Shown one piece after another: positions 8,974 to 17,180 of a stretch of DNA of 64,000 nt; the stretch's first letter is position 1; each line of letters opens with the position of its first letter. A program made the position numbers and the translations under genes. The stretch is from Maritalea sp049801075 (GTDB lineage Bacteria; Pseudomonadota; Alphaproteobacteria; Rhizobiales; Devosiaceae), in assembly GCF_049801075.1 (NCBI RefSeq), contig NZ_JBNAGG010000002.1:62001-126000 (forward strand), in the 5' to 3' direction. The notes beneath the pieces are model-generated. The model saw nothing but the letters and a program-made list of their open reading frames with translations, searched no databases and was not told the DNA's origin.

Positions 8974-9973
8974 GACGTGTTTGCCTCAGAATAAAGATAA
9001 ATGGCGGCGTGGCGAATAGGGCTAGCAGGACGGCAAGTGGCAATTCACTCGGCGCGAGTAGCGTGCGACACAGCAAATCTGTGAAGGTGAGGATAAACGC
9101 CCCTAGCAGCATCGCCAAGGGCAGAAGCTTTTTGTGCGCTGAACCGCAAAGCTGCCGCGCCAAATGCGGCACGATAAGGCCAACAAAGCCGACAATGCCC
9201 ATGATGGAAACGCTTAAGCCGGTCAAAAGTGCCGTGGCCAGAAAGATGGCGAGCTTCAGCGGAGAGGTGGCCACGCCCAAGGAAGTGGCGCGGGCATCGC
9301 CCATAAGCAAGGCATCAAGCTGTTTGTGTTGCGTCATCGCTATCGCTGCGATGATGGCGGTGGCGATGGCGATCAGCGGCAGTTCATTCCAGCTGGTGCC
9401 TGCGGCTGATCCCATTAGCCAATTTAGAGCTGTTTTTGTGGCGTTGGGTTCTGAGATGTGCAGCAAGAACGCGGTGAAGGATTGAAACAGCAAAGAGACA
9501 GCGACACCCGCCAAGATCACCAGCAGGCGATCCATGGGCCGTTCACGGTTATAGGCCATCAAAAGGGTGAAGCCGAAGGCGGCTGCTGCACCGAGAAAGG
9601 CGATTAGGGGCAGGCCGAACGCCGCAACTATACCTGCAGGCAACCAGATAATGGCGGCAACTGCCGCGGCCGAGGCACCGGAGGATAGGCCCAATAAATA
9701 GGGATCGGCGAGGGGATTGCGCAACGCGGTTTGAATAAGCGCGCCGCTCAAAGATAGGGCAGCCCCCACCAAAGCGCATGCGAGTACGCGTGGCATACGC
9801 CACTCCCAAATGATGGCGGTGAGGCTGGATTTCGCGTCTGGTGTGCGCAGCAGCACGGCTAATTTTTCTTGCCACGGAATTGGCGCGGTGCCCCAAAATA
9901 CGCCAGCGATCAGCATCGCGATTAAAGCGATGCTGGCGCCGATGGTCAGTAGAGGGTAACGCGCCGCAAACAT
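8963..9973 (-). CDS. FecCD-type ABC transporter permease
   Basis: A 336-residue permease with about ten hydrophobic segments and the family signatures RMPRVLACALVGAALSLSGALIQ, NPLADPYLLGLSSGASA and GFVGLIVPHLARQL. It forms a homodimeric channel for metal-chelate or corrinoid import. It sits one base downstream of the binding-protein gene and overlaps the ATPase gene. Confidence 0.92.
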   Translation of the reverse strand: MFAARYPLLTIGASIALIAMLIAGVFWGTAPIPWQEKLAVLLRTPDAKSSLTAIIWEWRMPRVLACALVGAALSLSGALIQTALRNPLADPYLLGLSSGASAAAVAAIIWLPAGIVAAFGLPLIAFLGAAAAFGFTLLMAYNRERPMDRLLVILAGVAVSLLFQSFTAFLLHISEPNATKTALNWLMGSAAGTSWNELPLIAIATAIIAAIAMTQHKQLDALLMGDARATSLGVATSPLKLAIFLATALLTGLSVSIMGIVGFVGLIVPHLARQLCGSAHKKLLPLAMLLGAFILTFTDLLCRTLLAPSELPLAVLLALFATPPFIFILRQTRHVA

Positions 9974-9974
9974 T

Positions 9975-10916
9975 TTACTGGTCCAGATCTGCGATTTGTT
10001 GCGCTAGATTTTCCACGCCATCAGTGAAGCGCATGCCCAGCACTGTTTGTGAAAATGGAATGATCAGGAAACGCTCATTCTTCACAGCATCCAAATCTGA
10101 AAGCACTGGATCGTTTTTCAACTTCTCTATTTTTTCGGCCGCGGTGGACCATACGGCATCGTTGATCACAATGAGTTCTGGATCATGTTGCACAACATGT
10201 TCCCAACCCACATTGACCCAACGGCCCTCAATGTCTTCAGTTATGCTTTTTAGCCCCAAAATTCTCATCAAAAGGGCAGGCCCACCGCAACAGCCAGCCG
10301 TGTAAACGGGGTCGGCATCACTGTCATAAAAGAATGCCGAACGACCCGCGCCTGGATTCAGGGTTTGAACCTTTTCAATGCGGGCTGATGTCTCCGCAAT
10401 AAGTTTTGCAGCACGGTCCTCAACACCGAAAATTTTGCCGATGACTTCAATATCTTTGAGGATAGGTGCGGTCGTCACAGGGACATTTTTGGGATTATAT
10501 TGATCGCAGGAGGCATTTACCAAATAGGTGGCGACGCCGCGTTCGTTCCACTCTTCCTGCGTGCCGACATTTTTTTCGGCAAAAGCCGAAACAAAGCCCG
10601 CAAAAAGAAAATCAGGTTCTTCAATAAGCACCACTTCTTTGGCTGGGTATTTGTCTGAGATAACGGGTACTTTTTGATATGCGGCCTGCCATTGTGCTGG
10701 AATCTCATCTTCCAAATAGGCGGTGCCTGCCATTTGATCTTCCAACCCGAGCGCCAGCATCACTTCGGTGGCCTGCTGGTTAAGGGTGATGGCACGTGTG
10801 GGCGCTTTTTCAATAGTGACGGGCACGCCACAGCTTTCATATTCAATTGTTTCGGCAAATGCTGGCAATGCCAAAAGTGTGGAGATGACGGCGGAAAGTG
10901 CAATTTGTTTGATCAT
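9975..10916 (-). CDS. Periplasmic metal-chelate/corrinoid-type substrate-binding protein
   Basis: The 313-residue protein has a Sec signal peptide (cleavage near LPAFA-E) and the FepB/BtuF-type start VPVTIEKAPTRAITLNQQATEVMLALGL. An unusual Cys-Cys pair in TAGCCGGPALLM and two further Cys residues could touch a metal or form disulfides. It is the first gene of the importer operon, 25 bases below a palindrome. Possible ligands are cobalamin, a siderophore or a zincophore; the sequence alone does not decide. Confidence 0.85.
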   Translation of the reverse strand: MIKQIALSAVISTLLALPAFAETIEYESCGVPVTIEKAPTRAITLNQQATEVMLALGLEDQMAGTAYLEDEIPAQWQAAYQKVPVISDKYPAKEVVLIEEPDFLFAGFVSAFAEKNVGTQEEWNERGVATYLVNASCDQYNPKNVPVTTAPILKDIEVIGKIFGVEDRAAKLIAETSARIEKVQTLNPGAGRSAFFYDSDADPVYTAGCCGGPALLMRILGLKSITEDIEGRWVNVGWEHVVQHDPELIVINDAVWSTAAEKIEKLKNDPVLSDLDAVKNERFLIIPFSQTVLGMRFTDGVENLAQQIADLDQ

Positions 10917-10941
10917 AACTCTGTCTTTAATTTGATTTATT

Positions 10942-10959
10942 GTAATGTTATTACATTAC
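10942..10959. promoter_or_regulatory. Zur-like palindrome before the FecCD importer operon
   Basis: GTAATGT-N4-ACATTAC, two perfect 7-base arms, lies 26 bases upstream of the binding-protein start. The spacing and sequence resemble Fur-superfamily boxes, in particular the Zur boxes recalled for rhizobia. It suggests metal-dependent repression of the importer independent of the upstream riboswitch. Confidence 0.5.
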
Positions 10960-11010
10960 GTATTGTTTGTTCGGCAAGTGTGAAGTGCCTGTTATTTTTT
11001 GAGCTCGAAT

Positions 11011-11757
11011 TCACTCGTCGGCATGCAGCATTACTTTCTCGGGCAACGGTTCGGCCGGTGTCGGTGCGAACGGGAGGCGCAATGGTGAGTTGCGCTGATG
11101 GATCAGCACATCATCGACAAAGCGAGCAACTTCTTGTTCCGAGTTGAGCTGATACCAATCTCCCTTGGGATAGTGGACGACCACGGGGCCATTGTTGCAG
11201 GGGAACAGGCAGCCCGTTGTGGCAATCAGGCATTTTGAGCTGAGGCCCGCTTGCTGCACTGCAGCTTTTAGCGGATCGAGCAGCCCAAAACTGCCACGCA
11301 TATGGCAGCGTGGGCCAGTGCACACCAGTAAATGATGTTCATAGGCAGGCGGCTCATCCCAACCTTTGCCATTCATGCCATCAATTTTCGGCGCAATGGG
11401 ATCGGCACGATAGGGGCGGTTGGCCACCAGTTTCAGCAATTCCTGATCTTCATCAAGATCGGCTGCCATGGCCAATTCGACTTGATCCGCTGGCTGGCGC
11501 GTGAGCCAGTCTGCCGCTGCGTTGGGCACCCATTTGCGCAGACTTTGCGAAAACGGAATGCCAATAGGGCGCAGCATGATGCGTGTCGCGCCGTCCGCCA
11601 ATGCACGATCCAGCGCATTGAACATATGGTCACCTTGGTGCTCAAGGCGCACCACTTCGCACGGCGTATCATTCGCCGCCTTTAAAGTTTCTGCTAATGC
11701 CGCAAATTTGCGGTTTGATACGTAACTTGCACTAACTAGGAAGATTTCAAATTGCAT
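11011..11757 (-). CDS. CbiX-like domain fused to thioredoxin-like [2Fe-2S] ferredoxin, riboswitch-controlled
   Basis: The 248-residue protein has two parts. Residues 1 to about 120 look like a CbiX/SirB chelatase half-fold (FNALDRALADGATRIMLRPIGIPF), but the usual HGS active-site start is VSASY, so the metal-binding His is missing. Residues from about 140 have CTGPRCHMRGS and then TTGCLFPCNNGPVVV, the four-Cys pattern of thioredoxin-like [2Fe-2S] ferredoxins. The cobalamin riboswitch upstream places it in B12 synthesis or salvage, perhaps electron supply for corrinoid reduction. ATG 11757 has GGGAGCGG before it; the longer frame to 11868 has no ribosome site and is not used. It is upstream of the FecCD operon on the same strand. 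Confidence 0.75.
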   Translation of the reverse strand: MQFEIFLVSASYVSNRKFAALAETLKAANDTPCEVVRLEHQGDHMFNALDRALADGATRIMLRPIGIPFSQSLRKWVPNAAADWLTRQPADQVELAMAADLDEDQELLKLVANRPYRADPIAPKIDGMNGKGWDEPPAYEHHLLVCTGPRCHMRGSFGLLDPLKAAVQQAGLSSKCLIATTGCLFPCNNGPVVVHYPKGDWYQLNSEQEVARFVDDVLIHQRNSPLRLPFAPTPAEPLPEKVMLHADE

Positions 11758-11825
11758 TGTCCGCTCCCTAGGGTGGGTACGGCACAGCAATTTTGAATTG
11801 GCCCAATGGCCATAAGGATATTCAT
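11736..11825 (-). CDS. Possible 29-residue leader ORF between riboswitch and ferredoxin gene
   Basis: An ATG at 11825 is preceded by TAAGGAG five bases upstream and opens a 29-codon frame rich in Cys (NCCAV, GQCNL) that ends inside the start of the ferredoxin gene in another frame. It may couple translation of the ferredoxin gene to riboswitch state. The product matches nothing I recognise, so it could simply be a chance frame. Confidence 0.35.
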   Translation of the reverse strand: MNILMAIGPIQNCCAVPTLGSGQCNLKSS

Positions 11826-11872
11826 CGCTACTCCTTACCGGGACACCCCGCCCGATGATGGTTGACATTATG

Positions 11873-12056
11873 CGATGGCAGGTCTCCTGACTTGCGGGTC
11901 GTTGCGATGTCTGAACCTTCCCGGCGCTTGGCCAGTGGTGACTTCAGATCGCTATCCGCTCACAGTTGCGGGGGCAGCTATGGACTTGATCCCCTGTTTG
12001 GGTCGATCGCACCATATTCCCTTTTCATCCAGTTTGTCGTTAGAACGCCCTGGAAC
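11873..12056 (-). promoter_or_regulatory. Cobalamin (AdoCbl-type) riboswitch
   Basis: On the minus strand the conserved elements come in the right order: AAAAGGGAA (12018-12025 region), GCTGCCCCCGCAACTGTGA (from about 11978), CCACTGG, CGGGAAGG, then the B12 box TCAGGAGACCTGCC (11877-11890). No T tract follows; a small GC hairpin and the TAAGGAG ribosome site come next, so translational control is likely. A TTGACA at 12092-12097 with a TTATTA-like -10 about 18 bases on is a plausible promoter. It precedes the chelatase-like/ferredoxin gene. Confidence 0.93.
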
Positions 12057-12067
12057 CATCTGTCTTC

Positions 12068-12097
12068 TAATAAGAAGCAGCAGGCCGAATTTGTCAA
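12068..12097 (-). promoter_or_regulatory. Putative sigma-70 promoter of the riboswitch transcript
   Basis: Minus-strand TTGACA (12092-12097) and TTATTA (12068-12073), 18 bases apart, lie just upstream of the riboswitch 5' end. Only the -35 is a perfect match. Confidence 0.45.
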
Positions 12098-12139
12098 TCC
12101 ACTTTGGCGAGTAGCGGCTAAGGCGTTGATAAGTTTAGA

Positions 12140-13099
12140 CTATCCGCCGAAGATGCGATCTTCGAGCGGGATCGACTCTATGCGTTCGGACAACTCAGTC
12201 AGCAATAGTTGCTCGGCACGATTGAGCTTTGTTGCTGGGTTGGTGACCACATAAACGTCGATTTCTGGCGGGTCCTGATAGGGCGGTAGGCGGTGCAAAT
12301 AACCCATTTCAACGTCGCGCTTGGCCACGTGAACGGGCAGGGGGCCAATGCCCAAACCCGAGAGAATCATGCGTCGCACTTCTTCCAAATTGGCGGAGGA
12401 GCCAACAATTGCATCCTGCGGCGCGGCTTTTGCCCGCAACAAAGTGACAGGGCGCAGCACATCGGACAATTGGTCGGTGGTGAACGAAACCCAATTGTTG
12501 CCCGCCAAATCATTTGTGGTGAGGTCGGGTTTGCCAAATAGAGGATGTTTGGGGCCGCAATACAGGCCAAAATGTTCGCGGAACATATGTTGGTAATGCA
12601 GCTTTGGGTGCTTGTGATAAACAAGGCAAATGCCGAAGCTGGCTTGACGCGAGACCACCTGTTCGATCACGTCATGGCTTGGGCCAACAATAATTTCCAC
12701 TGTGGCTTTGGGGTGTTGGATATGAAAATCCCCCAAGATATCATCGAAAAACGGGCACAAAACATGGCTGGCCATGGCTATTTTGACATGGCCTTGTACG
12801 GTTTCAGTGATATCGCGCATCAAGGTCGAGAGGCGGAGGATTGATCCGTTGATATCCACAGCCTCGCGATATAGCTGTTGTCCGGCATCGGTGACGCGAA
12901 ATTTGCCCGGCCCACGTTCGATCAATTGCCGCCCCAAGGTTTCTTCCAACCGTTTGAGCGCCGACGAAACACTGGGTTGTTGTAGGCCCAGCTTGGATGC
13001 CGCCAGTGTAATTGAGCGCGCATCGACCAGCACCACGAACATGCGCAGCAGGTTCCAATCCAAGTGTCTTGCAAGGTTTTCGGCGTCTCGATCCATCAT
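12140..13099 (-). CDS. LysR-family transcriptional regulator
   Basis: The 319-residue protein has the LysR winged helix at the N-terminus (DWNLLRMFVVLVDARSITLAASKLGLQQPSVSSALKRLEE) and a periplasmic-binding-protein-like effector domain behind it. It is divergent from the polyamine-type ABC operon, the usual layout for a LysR activator of the neighbouring genes. An inverted repeat with TAAATCAA arms lies between the two starts. The effector is probably the imported amine or a breakdown product (inference). Confidence 0.9.
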   Translation of the reverse strand: MMDRDAENLARHLDWNLLRMFVVLVDARSITLAASKLGLQQPSVSSALKRLEETLGRQLIERGPGKFRVTDAGQQLYREAVDINGSILRLSTLMRDITETVQGHVKIAMASHVLCPFFDDILGDFHIQHPKATVEIIVGPSHDVIEQVVSRQASFGICLVYHKHPKLHYQHMFREHFGLYCGPKHPLFGKPDLTTNDLAGNNWVSFTTDQLSDVLRPVTLLRAKAAPQDAIVGSSANLEEVRRMILSGLGIGPLPVHVAKRDVEMGYLHRLPPYQDPPEIDVYVVTNPATKLNRAEQLLLTELSERIESIPLEDRIFGG

Positions 13100-13106
13100 T
13101 ATAGAT

Positions 13107-13145
13107 TAAATCAATAATCGGAATTGTAAATATCTATTTGATTTA
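13107..13145. promoter_or_regulatory. Inverted repeat, candidate LysR operator
   Basis: TAAATCAA (13107-13114) and TTGATTTA (13138-13145) are perfect 8-base inverted arms separated by 23 bases, between the divergent LysR and ABC permease genes. Size and position fit a LysR tetramer site. Confidence 0.45.
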
Positions 13146-13186
13146 TGATTGAGTATGTCCAAACCTTACCCCATCGGAGGAGTTTA

Positions 13187-14059
13187 ATGGCAACAATTGA
13201 GCAAAGTGAAAAGAGGGCCCCATGGGTGCTGCTCTCCCCAGCGCTGGTGACCATTGCTCTTTTGCTGGTGGTGCCGATCATGTTCATCGTGGTCTATTCA
13301 TTTTGGTTGCGCACTTCGGTTGGGGGCGTTGAAGCGGCGTTCTCATTTGCAAATTGGCGCGATGCGCTCACCGATCGCTTTTATCTCGACATTTTGATCA
13401 GTACCGTGCGGATCGCCGCCATCACCACTATTGTGTGTGCGATTGTTGGCTATCCAGTTGCCTATTTTGTGGCGCGGGCCCGCGGTGTGAATCGTGGGTT
13501 CCTACTGTTGCTTTTGATGCTGCCTTTCTGGGTCAGCTATATTATCCGCACCATGAGCTGGATAAATATTTTGGGCGTGTCTGGTGCGCTCAATTCGCTT
13601 TTGCTGGCAATTGGTGTGATCGATGAGCCGATCCAAATGCTCTATAACGAAACGACCGTCATTTTGGGTTTGGTGCATTTTTTGCTGCCCTTCATGATCC
13701 TTAACACATATGTGAGCCTCGATGGGATTGATCGCGCGTTGGAAGATGCGGCGAACTCTCTTGGGGCGAACCCCATGCAAACATTTTGGGAAGTTACGCT
13801 TCCGCTCTCAGTTCCAGGTTTGGCAGCCGGTTCAGTGTTGTGCTTTGTGCTTGGCGCAGGCACCTATATCACCCCGGTTATACTTGGCGGTCCCACCGAT
13901 GCCATGTTTGCCAACCTGGTCTTTGAAGCCATCATTACGCAGCTCGACTGGCCGCTTGGCGCAGTTCTTTCCTTGATGCTGCTGGTCGTGTTGGGTGCCG
14001 TGGTCCTTACCTACAACCGCTTTATGGGACTTGGACAGATTGCAAAGGGGATCGGATAA
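13187..14059 (+). CDS. Polyamine-type ABC transporter permease (PotB/PotH-like)
   Basis: A 290-residue permease with six predicted helices and the EAA loop LEDAANSLGANPMQTFWEVTLPLSVPG. It belongs to the spermidine/putrescine group of ABC importers. ATG 13187 follows CGGAGGAG and is preferred to the in-frame ATG at 13145. It is the first gene of an operon with a second permease, a Tat-exported receptor, an ATPase and three catabolic enzymes. Confidence 0.9.
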   Translation: MATIEQSEKRAPWVLLSPALVTIALLLVVPIMFIVVYSFWLRTSVGGVEAAFSFANWRDALTDRFYLDILISTVRIAAITTIVCAIVGYPVAYFVARARGVNRGFLLLLLMLPFWVSYIIRTMSWINILGVSGALNSLLLAIGVIDEPIQMLYNETTVILGLVHFLLPFMILNTYVSLDGIDRALEDAANSLGANPMQTFWEVTLPLSVPGLAAGSVLCFVLGAGTYITPVILGGPTDAMFANLVFEAIITQLDWPLGAVLSLMLLVVLGAVVLTYNRFMGLGQIAKGIG

Positions 14060-14847
14060 TGCGTGGTTGGCCCCTTATTCGTGCATGGACCATTCTGGTC
14101 TATAGCTTCATGTTTTTGCCCGTGGCGGTGGTGATTATTCTTGCCTTTAACGCTAACCAGTTCGGCGCGTTTCCGATGACGGGACTTTCCTTGCGTTGGT
14201 TCGTGGCCTTGTGGGAAAATGATGCAATTGTCCGGGCATTCCAAACTTCATTAACGCTCGGCATATTGACCGCGCTGATTTCCACGTCCATTGGCGTTTT
14301 GGCCTCGCTGGCATTGGTGCGGTATGATTTTCCCGGTAAAAACAGCATCAGCACTTTGTTGATCGCGCCAATTTTGGTGCCCGAGGTGGTGCTGGCGGTT
14401 TCGCTGCTGTTGTTCCTGCAAATGCTCAATATTCCAAAAAGCTTCTTTTTGCTGTTGATGGGACACGTAATTTTTACGCTGCCATTTGTGGTGCTTGTGG
14501 TGCAGGCGCGTTTGGTGGCGGTGAAGAAGGATTATGAAGAAGCTGCGCGCAGCTTGGGCGCGTCACCAATCCAAGCATTTTTTCAAATCACCTTGCCGCT
14601 GATTATGCCAGCGGTGATGGCGGGCGGGCTCTTTGCCTTCACCATTTCATTTGATGATATCACTGGCACATTGTTCTGGAAGCCGGGCGGGGTTGAGACC
14701 GTGCCGACACAGATTTTTGCCATGCTGCGCAACTCCATTTCACCGGAGATCAATGCGCTGGGGGCTGTGATGATCATGCTGACAACAGGTTTGCCATTGA
14801 TTGGCATTGCGGTGGCCCGCTGGTCTGCCGCGCGACGCAACAGATAG
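14059..14847 (+). CDS. Polyamine-type ABC transporter permease (PotC/PotI-like)
   Basis: A 262-residue permease with six helices and the EAA motif YEEAARSLGASPIQAFFQITLPLIMP. It starts in the stop codon of the partner permease (one-base overlap) and forms the heterodimeric channel with it. FDDITGTLFWKPGGVETVPTQIFAMLR is characteristic of PotC-like proteins. Confidence 0.9.
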   Translation: MRGWPLIRAWTILVYSFMFLPVAVVIILAFNANQFGAFPMTGLSLRWFVALWENDAIVRAFQTSLTLGILTALISTSIGVLASLALVRYDFPGKNSISTLLIAPILVPEVVLAVSLLLFLQMLNIPKSFFLLLMGHVIFTLPFVVLVVQARLVAVKKDYEEAARSLGASPIQAFFQITLPLIMPAVMAGGLFAFTISFDDITGTLFWKPGGVETVPTQIFAMLRNSISPEINALGAVMIMLTTGLPLIGIAVARWSAARRNR

Positions 14848-14888
14848 CGTCACGTTTTTTGAATCGAATACCACCTAGGGAGGATAGA

Positions 14889-16031
14889 ATGGACGATACA
14901 AAAAGATATGAACGGCTAAGAGAGAGATTTGGCAATGGCGATATTGGCCGCCGGAAATTTCTTGGCCTTTTGGGTGCTGCTGGTGCAGCCTATGGCGTGC
15001 AGATGCCATTTAGTAACATGGCGTTTGCTCAAGATGTAAGCCAAGTGCGGTTTGATGGTTGGGGCGGCGTTGTTTCAGAAGCGTTCCGCGCGAAAGCGTT
15101 TGATCCATACACCAAAAAGACTGGTGTTGAAGTGGTCGATGGCACTTTCGGCAGTGGCGACGAATATCTCGCTCGGGTGAAAACCGCGCAAGAAGGCGAA
15201 TATAACATTGCGCACTTGTCTGGTGTTTTTGACTATGCCCGCTACCACAATCTTGGTTTCTCATCTTCATTGAACCGCGACAATATCCCAAACTTGGATA
15301 TTGTTATTCCGAAACTTGTTGATGTTTATCGTACAGTTTCTGGCGATCAATTGTCATGCGTGCCGTATGATTATGGCACCACAGGCTTGGCCTATAACCG
15401 TAAATATATTTCTGACGAGGAGATGAAAGAGCAAGGTGCTCGCATTCTCCTCAACGAGAAATATAAAGGCAAAATTGGCGGTTGGAGCGATTGGCGTACC
15501 CGCATTTGGTATGGCGCGCTGCAAACAGACCAAGACCCGAACAATATCCAAGATATGGATGCGGTTTGGGATGCTATTCGCCAGCACCGCGATCTGGCTT
15601 TGAAATATTGGGGTTCAGGTGCTGAATTGATGAGCCTTTTGGCGGAAGAGGAAATCTACGTCACTGAAGGTTGGTCAGGCCGGATTTATGCGTTGCAAGA
15701 GCAAGGTCATGATATTGGCTATTACGATCCGCCAAATGGCTTTGGTTGGCAGGAATGCTTGTTCGTGATGAAAGGTTCGCCAATGGCGGAAGTTGAGGAA
15801 TTGCTCAACTTTATGCTGGCACCTGAAACATCAATTGCTGTTGCGGAAGCGCAAAACTATCCGCCAGCGCTTGATCCATCAAAAGTTGATTTGGGTTCAA
15901 AAATCCCAACGCTGCCAGCGTTTGACGCAACAGGCAAGTTGGATGGTTTGACCTTTGCGAACCCAGATTACTGGAATGGCAACGAAGCTGAGTGGTCCAA
16001 AACCTTTGGACGCGTTCAAAAAGGCTATTAA
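14889..16031 (+). CDS. Polyamine-type extracellular solute-binding protein, Tat-exported
   Basis: The 380-residue receptor has a twin-arginine signal (GRRKFLGLLGAAG) with cleavage near MAFAQD, so it is folded before export. The mature part resembles PotD/PotF-group binding proteins. ATG 14889 has AGGGAGGAT before it; the frame further upstream is not needed. A terminator-like hairpin follows the stop. The downstream acetylpolyamine amidohydrolase suggests an acetylated or modified polyamine as ligand. Confidence 0.88.
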   Translation: MDDTKRYERLRERFGNGDIGRRKFLGLLGAAGAAYGVQMPFSNMAFAQDVSQVRFDGWGGVVSEAFRAKAFDPYTKKTGVEVVDGTFGSGDEYLARVKTAQEGEYNIAHLSGVFDYARYHNLGFSSSLNRDNIPNLDIVIPKLVDVYRTVSGDQLSCVPYDYGTTGLAYNRKYISDEEMKEQGARILLNEKYKGKIGGWSDWRTRIWYGALQTDQDPNNIQDMDAVWDAIRQHRDLALKYWGSGAELMSLLAEEEIYVTEGWSGRIYALQEQGHDIGYYDPPNGFGWQECLFVMKGSPMAEVEELLNFMLAPETSIAVAEAQNYPPALDPSKVDLGSKIPTLPAFDATGKLDGLTFANPDYWNGNEAEWSKTFGRVQKGY

Positions 16032-16039
16032 TTTTCAAT

Positions 16040-16069
16040 ATGGTGGGCGGTGCGCTGCCCACCATTTTT
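16040..16069 (+). terminator. Attenuating stem-loop after the receptor gene
   Basis: ATGGTGGGC (16040-16048) pairs with GCCCACCAT (16057-16065) and is followed by TTTTT. As the ATPase gene continues the operon, it probably limits read-through so the receptor is made in excess. Confidence 0.65.
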
Positions 16070-16086
16070 GCACTGGATAGATCATC

Positions 16087-17169
16087 ATGAGCACCGCCGT
16101 AACTTTAGACAAAATTGTAAAGAGATTTGGCACCTTCACAGCCGTGCATCCGCTTGATTTGGAAATCGAGCAGGGGAGCTTTTTGACGCTGTTGGGACCA
16201 TCTGGCTGCGGCAAAACCACAACATTGCGCATGATTGCTGGGTTGTTGGACCCAACTGAAGGCGACATTTTGGTGAAGGGTCAGCGGGTCAATACCGTGC
16301 CAATTCATAAGCGGAATTTGGGCATTGTTTTTCAAAGCTATGCGCTTTTTCCGCACAAGACGATTTTCGAAAATGTCGCATTTGGCCTGAAATATCGCAA
16401 TGTGCCGAAGGCGCAGGTGGAAGAAAAAGTAAAAGCCGCGATGGAGCTGGTGCAATTGCCGCATATGGGCGATCGCTATCCCTCGCAGCTTTCGGGTGGG
16501 CAACAGCAACGTATCGCGTTGGCGCGTGCAATTGTGATTGAGCCAGACGTGTTGCTGTTGGACGAACCGCTTTCCGCGCTGGATGCAAATTTGCGCGAAG
16601 ATATGCGGGTTGAGCTTAAGAATATTCAAGAAAAACTTGGGGTGACGACCGTTTTTGTGACCCACGATCAGGGCGAGGCGTTGGCCATGTCCGACAATAT
16701 TGTGGTGATGCGCGATGGGCGCATTGAACAGGTTGGCAGCCCTTGGGAGGTTTACAACCGCCCGGCATCTGAATTTGAGGCGCAATTTTTGGGCGCGTCC
16801 AATCTTTTGGACGTTTCGACCGAAGGTGCCGGCGCCGATAAAGTGGCGGTGGAATTGCCGCAATTTGGCAAGTTTGAGGTTGATACCACCCAAGTGCCAA
16901 AAGGCAGCGCATCGCAAAAAGGCAAATTGGTGCTGCGTGCTGAAAAGCTGCAATTGAGCCCGCAAAGCACAACGCCGCAGGCAGGCGAAGTTTCTGCCGT
17001 TGGCGCGGTTGAGGCTGTCGATTATCTGGGACAATCCGTGCGTTATTTCGTTCAGGTGGGCGACCAGAAATTACAGGCAATCAATACGGTTGGCCAAGCG
17101 CTGTTTAACCAGGGAGATGCGGTTCAGGTTCATTTTGACCCGCAAAATTGCACACTTCTTGGCGATTAG
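16087..17169 (+). CDS. Polyamine-type ABC transporter ATP-binding protein (PotA-like)
   Basis: The 360-residue ATPase has Walker A GPSGCGKTT, signature LSGGQQQRIALARA, Walker B VLLLDEPLSALD and switch VTHDQGEALAMSD, then a C-terminal TOBE domain as in PotA. It energises the two permeases upstream. Its end overlaps the open frame of the next gene but not the chosen start. Confidence 0.92.
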   Translation: MSTAVTLDKIVKRFGTFTAVHPLDLEIEQGSFLTLLGPSGCGKTTTLRMIAGLLDPTEGDILVKGQRVNTVPIHKRNLGIVFQSYALFPHKTIFENVAFGLKYRNVPKAQVEEKVKAAMELVQLPHMGDRYPSQLSGGQQQRIALARAIVIEPDVLLLDEPLSALDANLREDMRVELKNIQEKLGVTTVFVTHDQGEALAMSDNIVVMRDGRIEQVGSPWEVYNRPASEFEAQFLGASNLLDVSTEGAGADKVAVELPQFGKFEVDTTQVPKGSASQKGKLVLRAEKLQLSPQSTTPQAGEVSAVGAVEAVDYLGQSVRYFVQVGDQKLQAINTVGQALFNQGDAVQVHFDPQNCTLLGD

Positions 17170-17180
17170 AGACCCGCGAA

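Noticed and set aside
11758..11868. Upstream extension of the ferredoxin gene to 11868
   Set aside because: It runs across the riboswitch expression platform, has no ribosome site and adds no conserved residues; ATG 11757 has a strong site.
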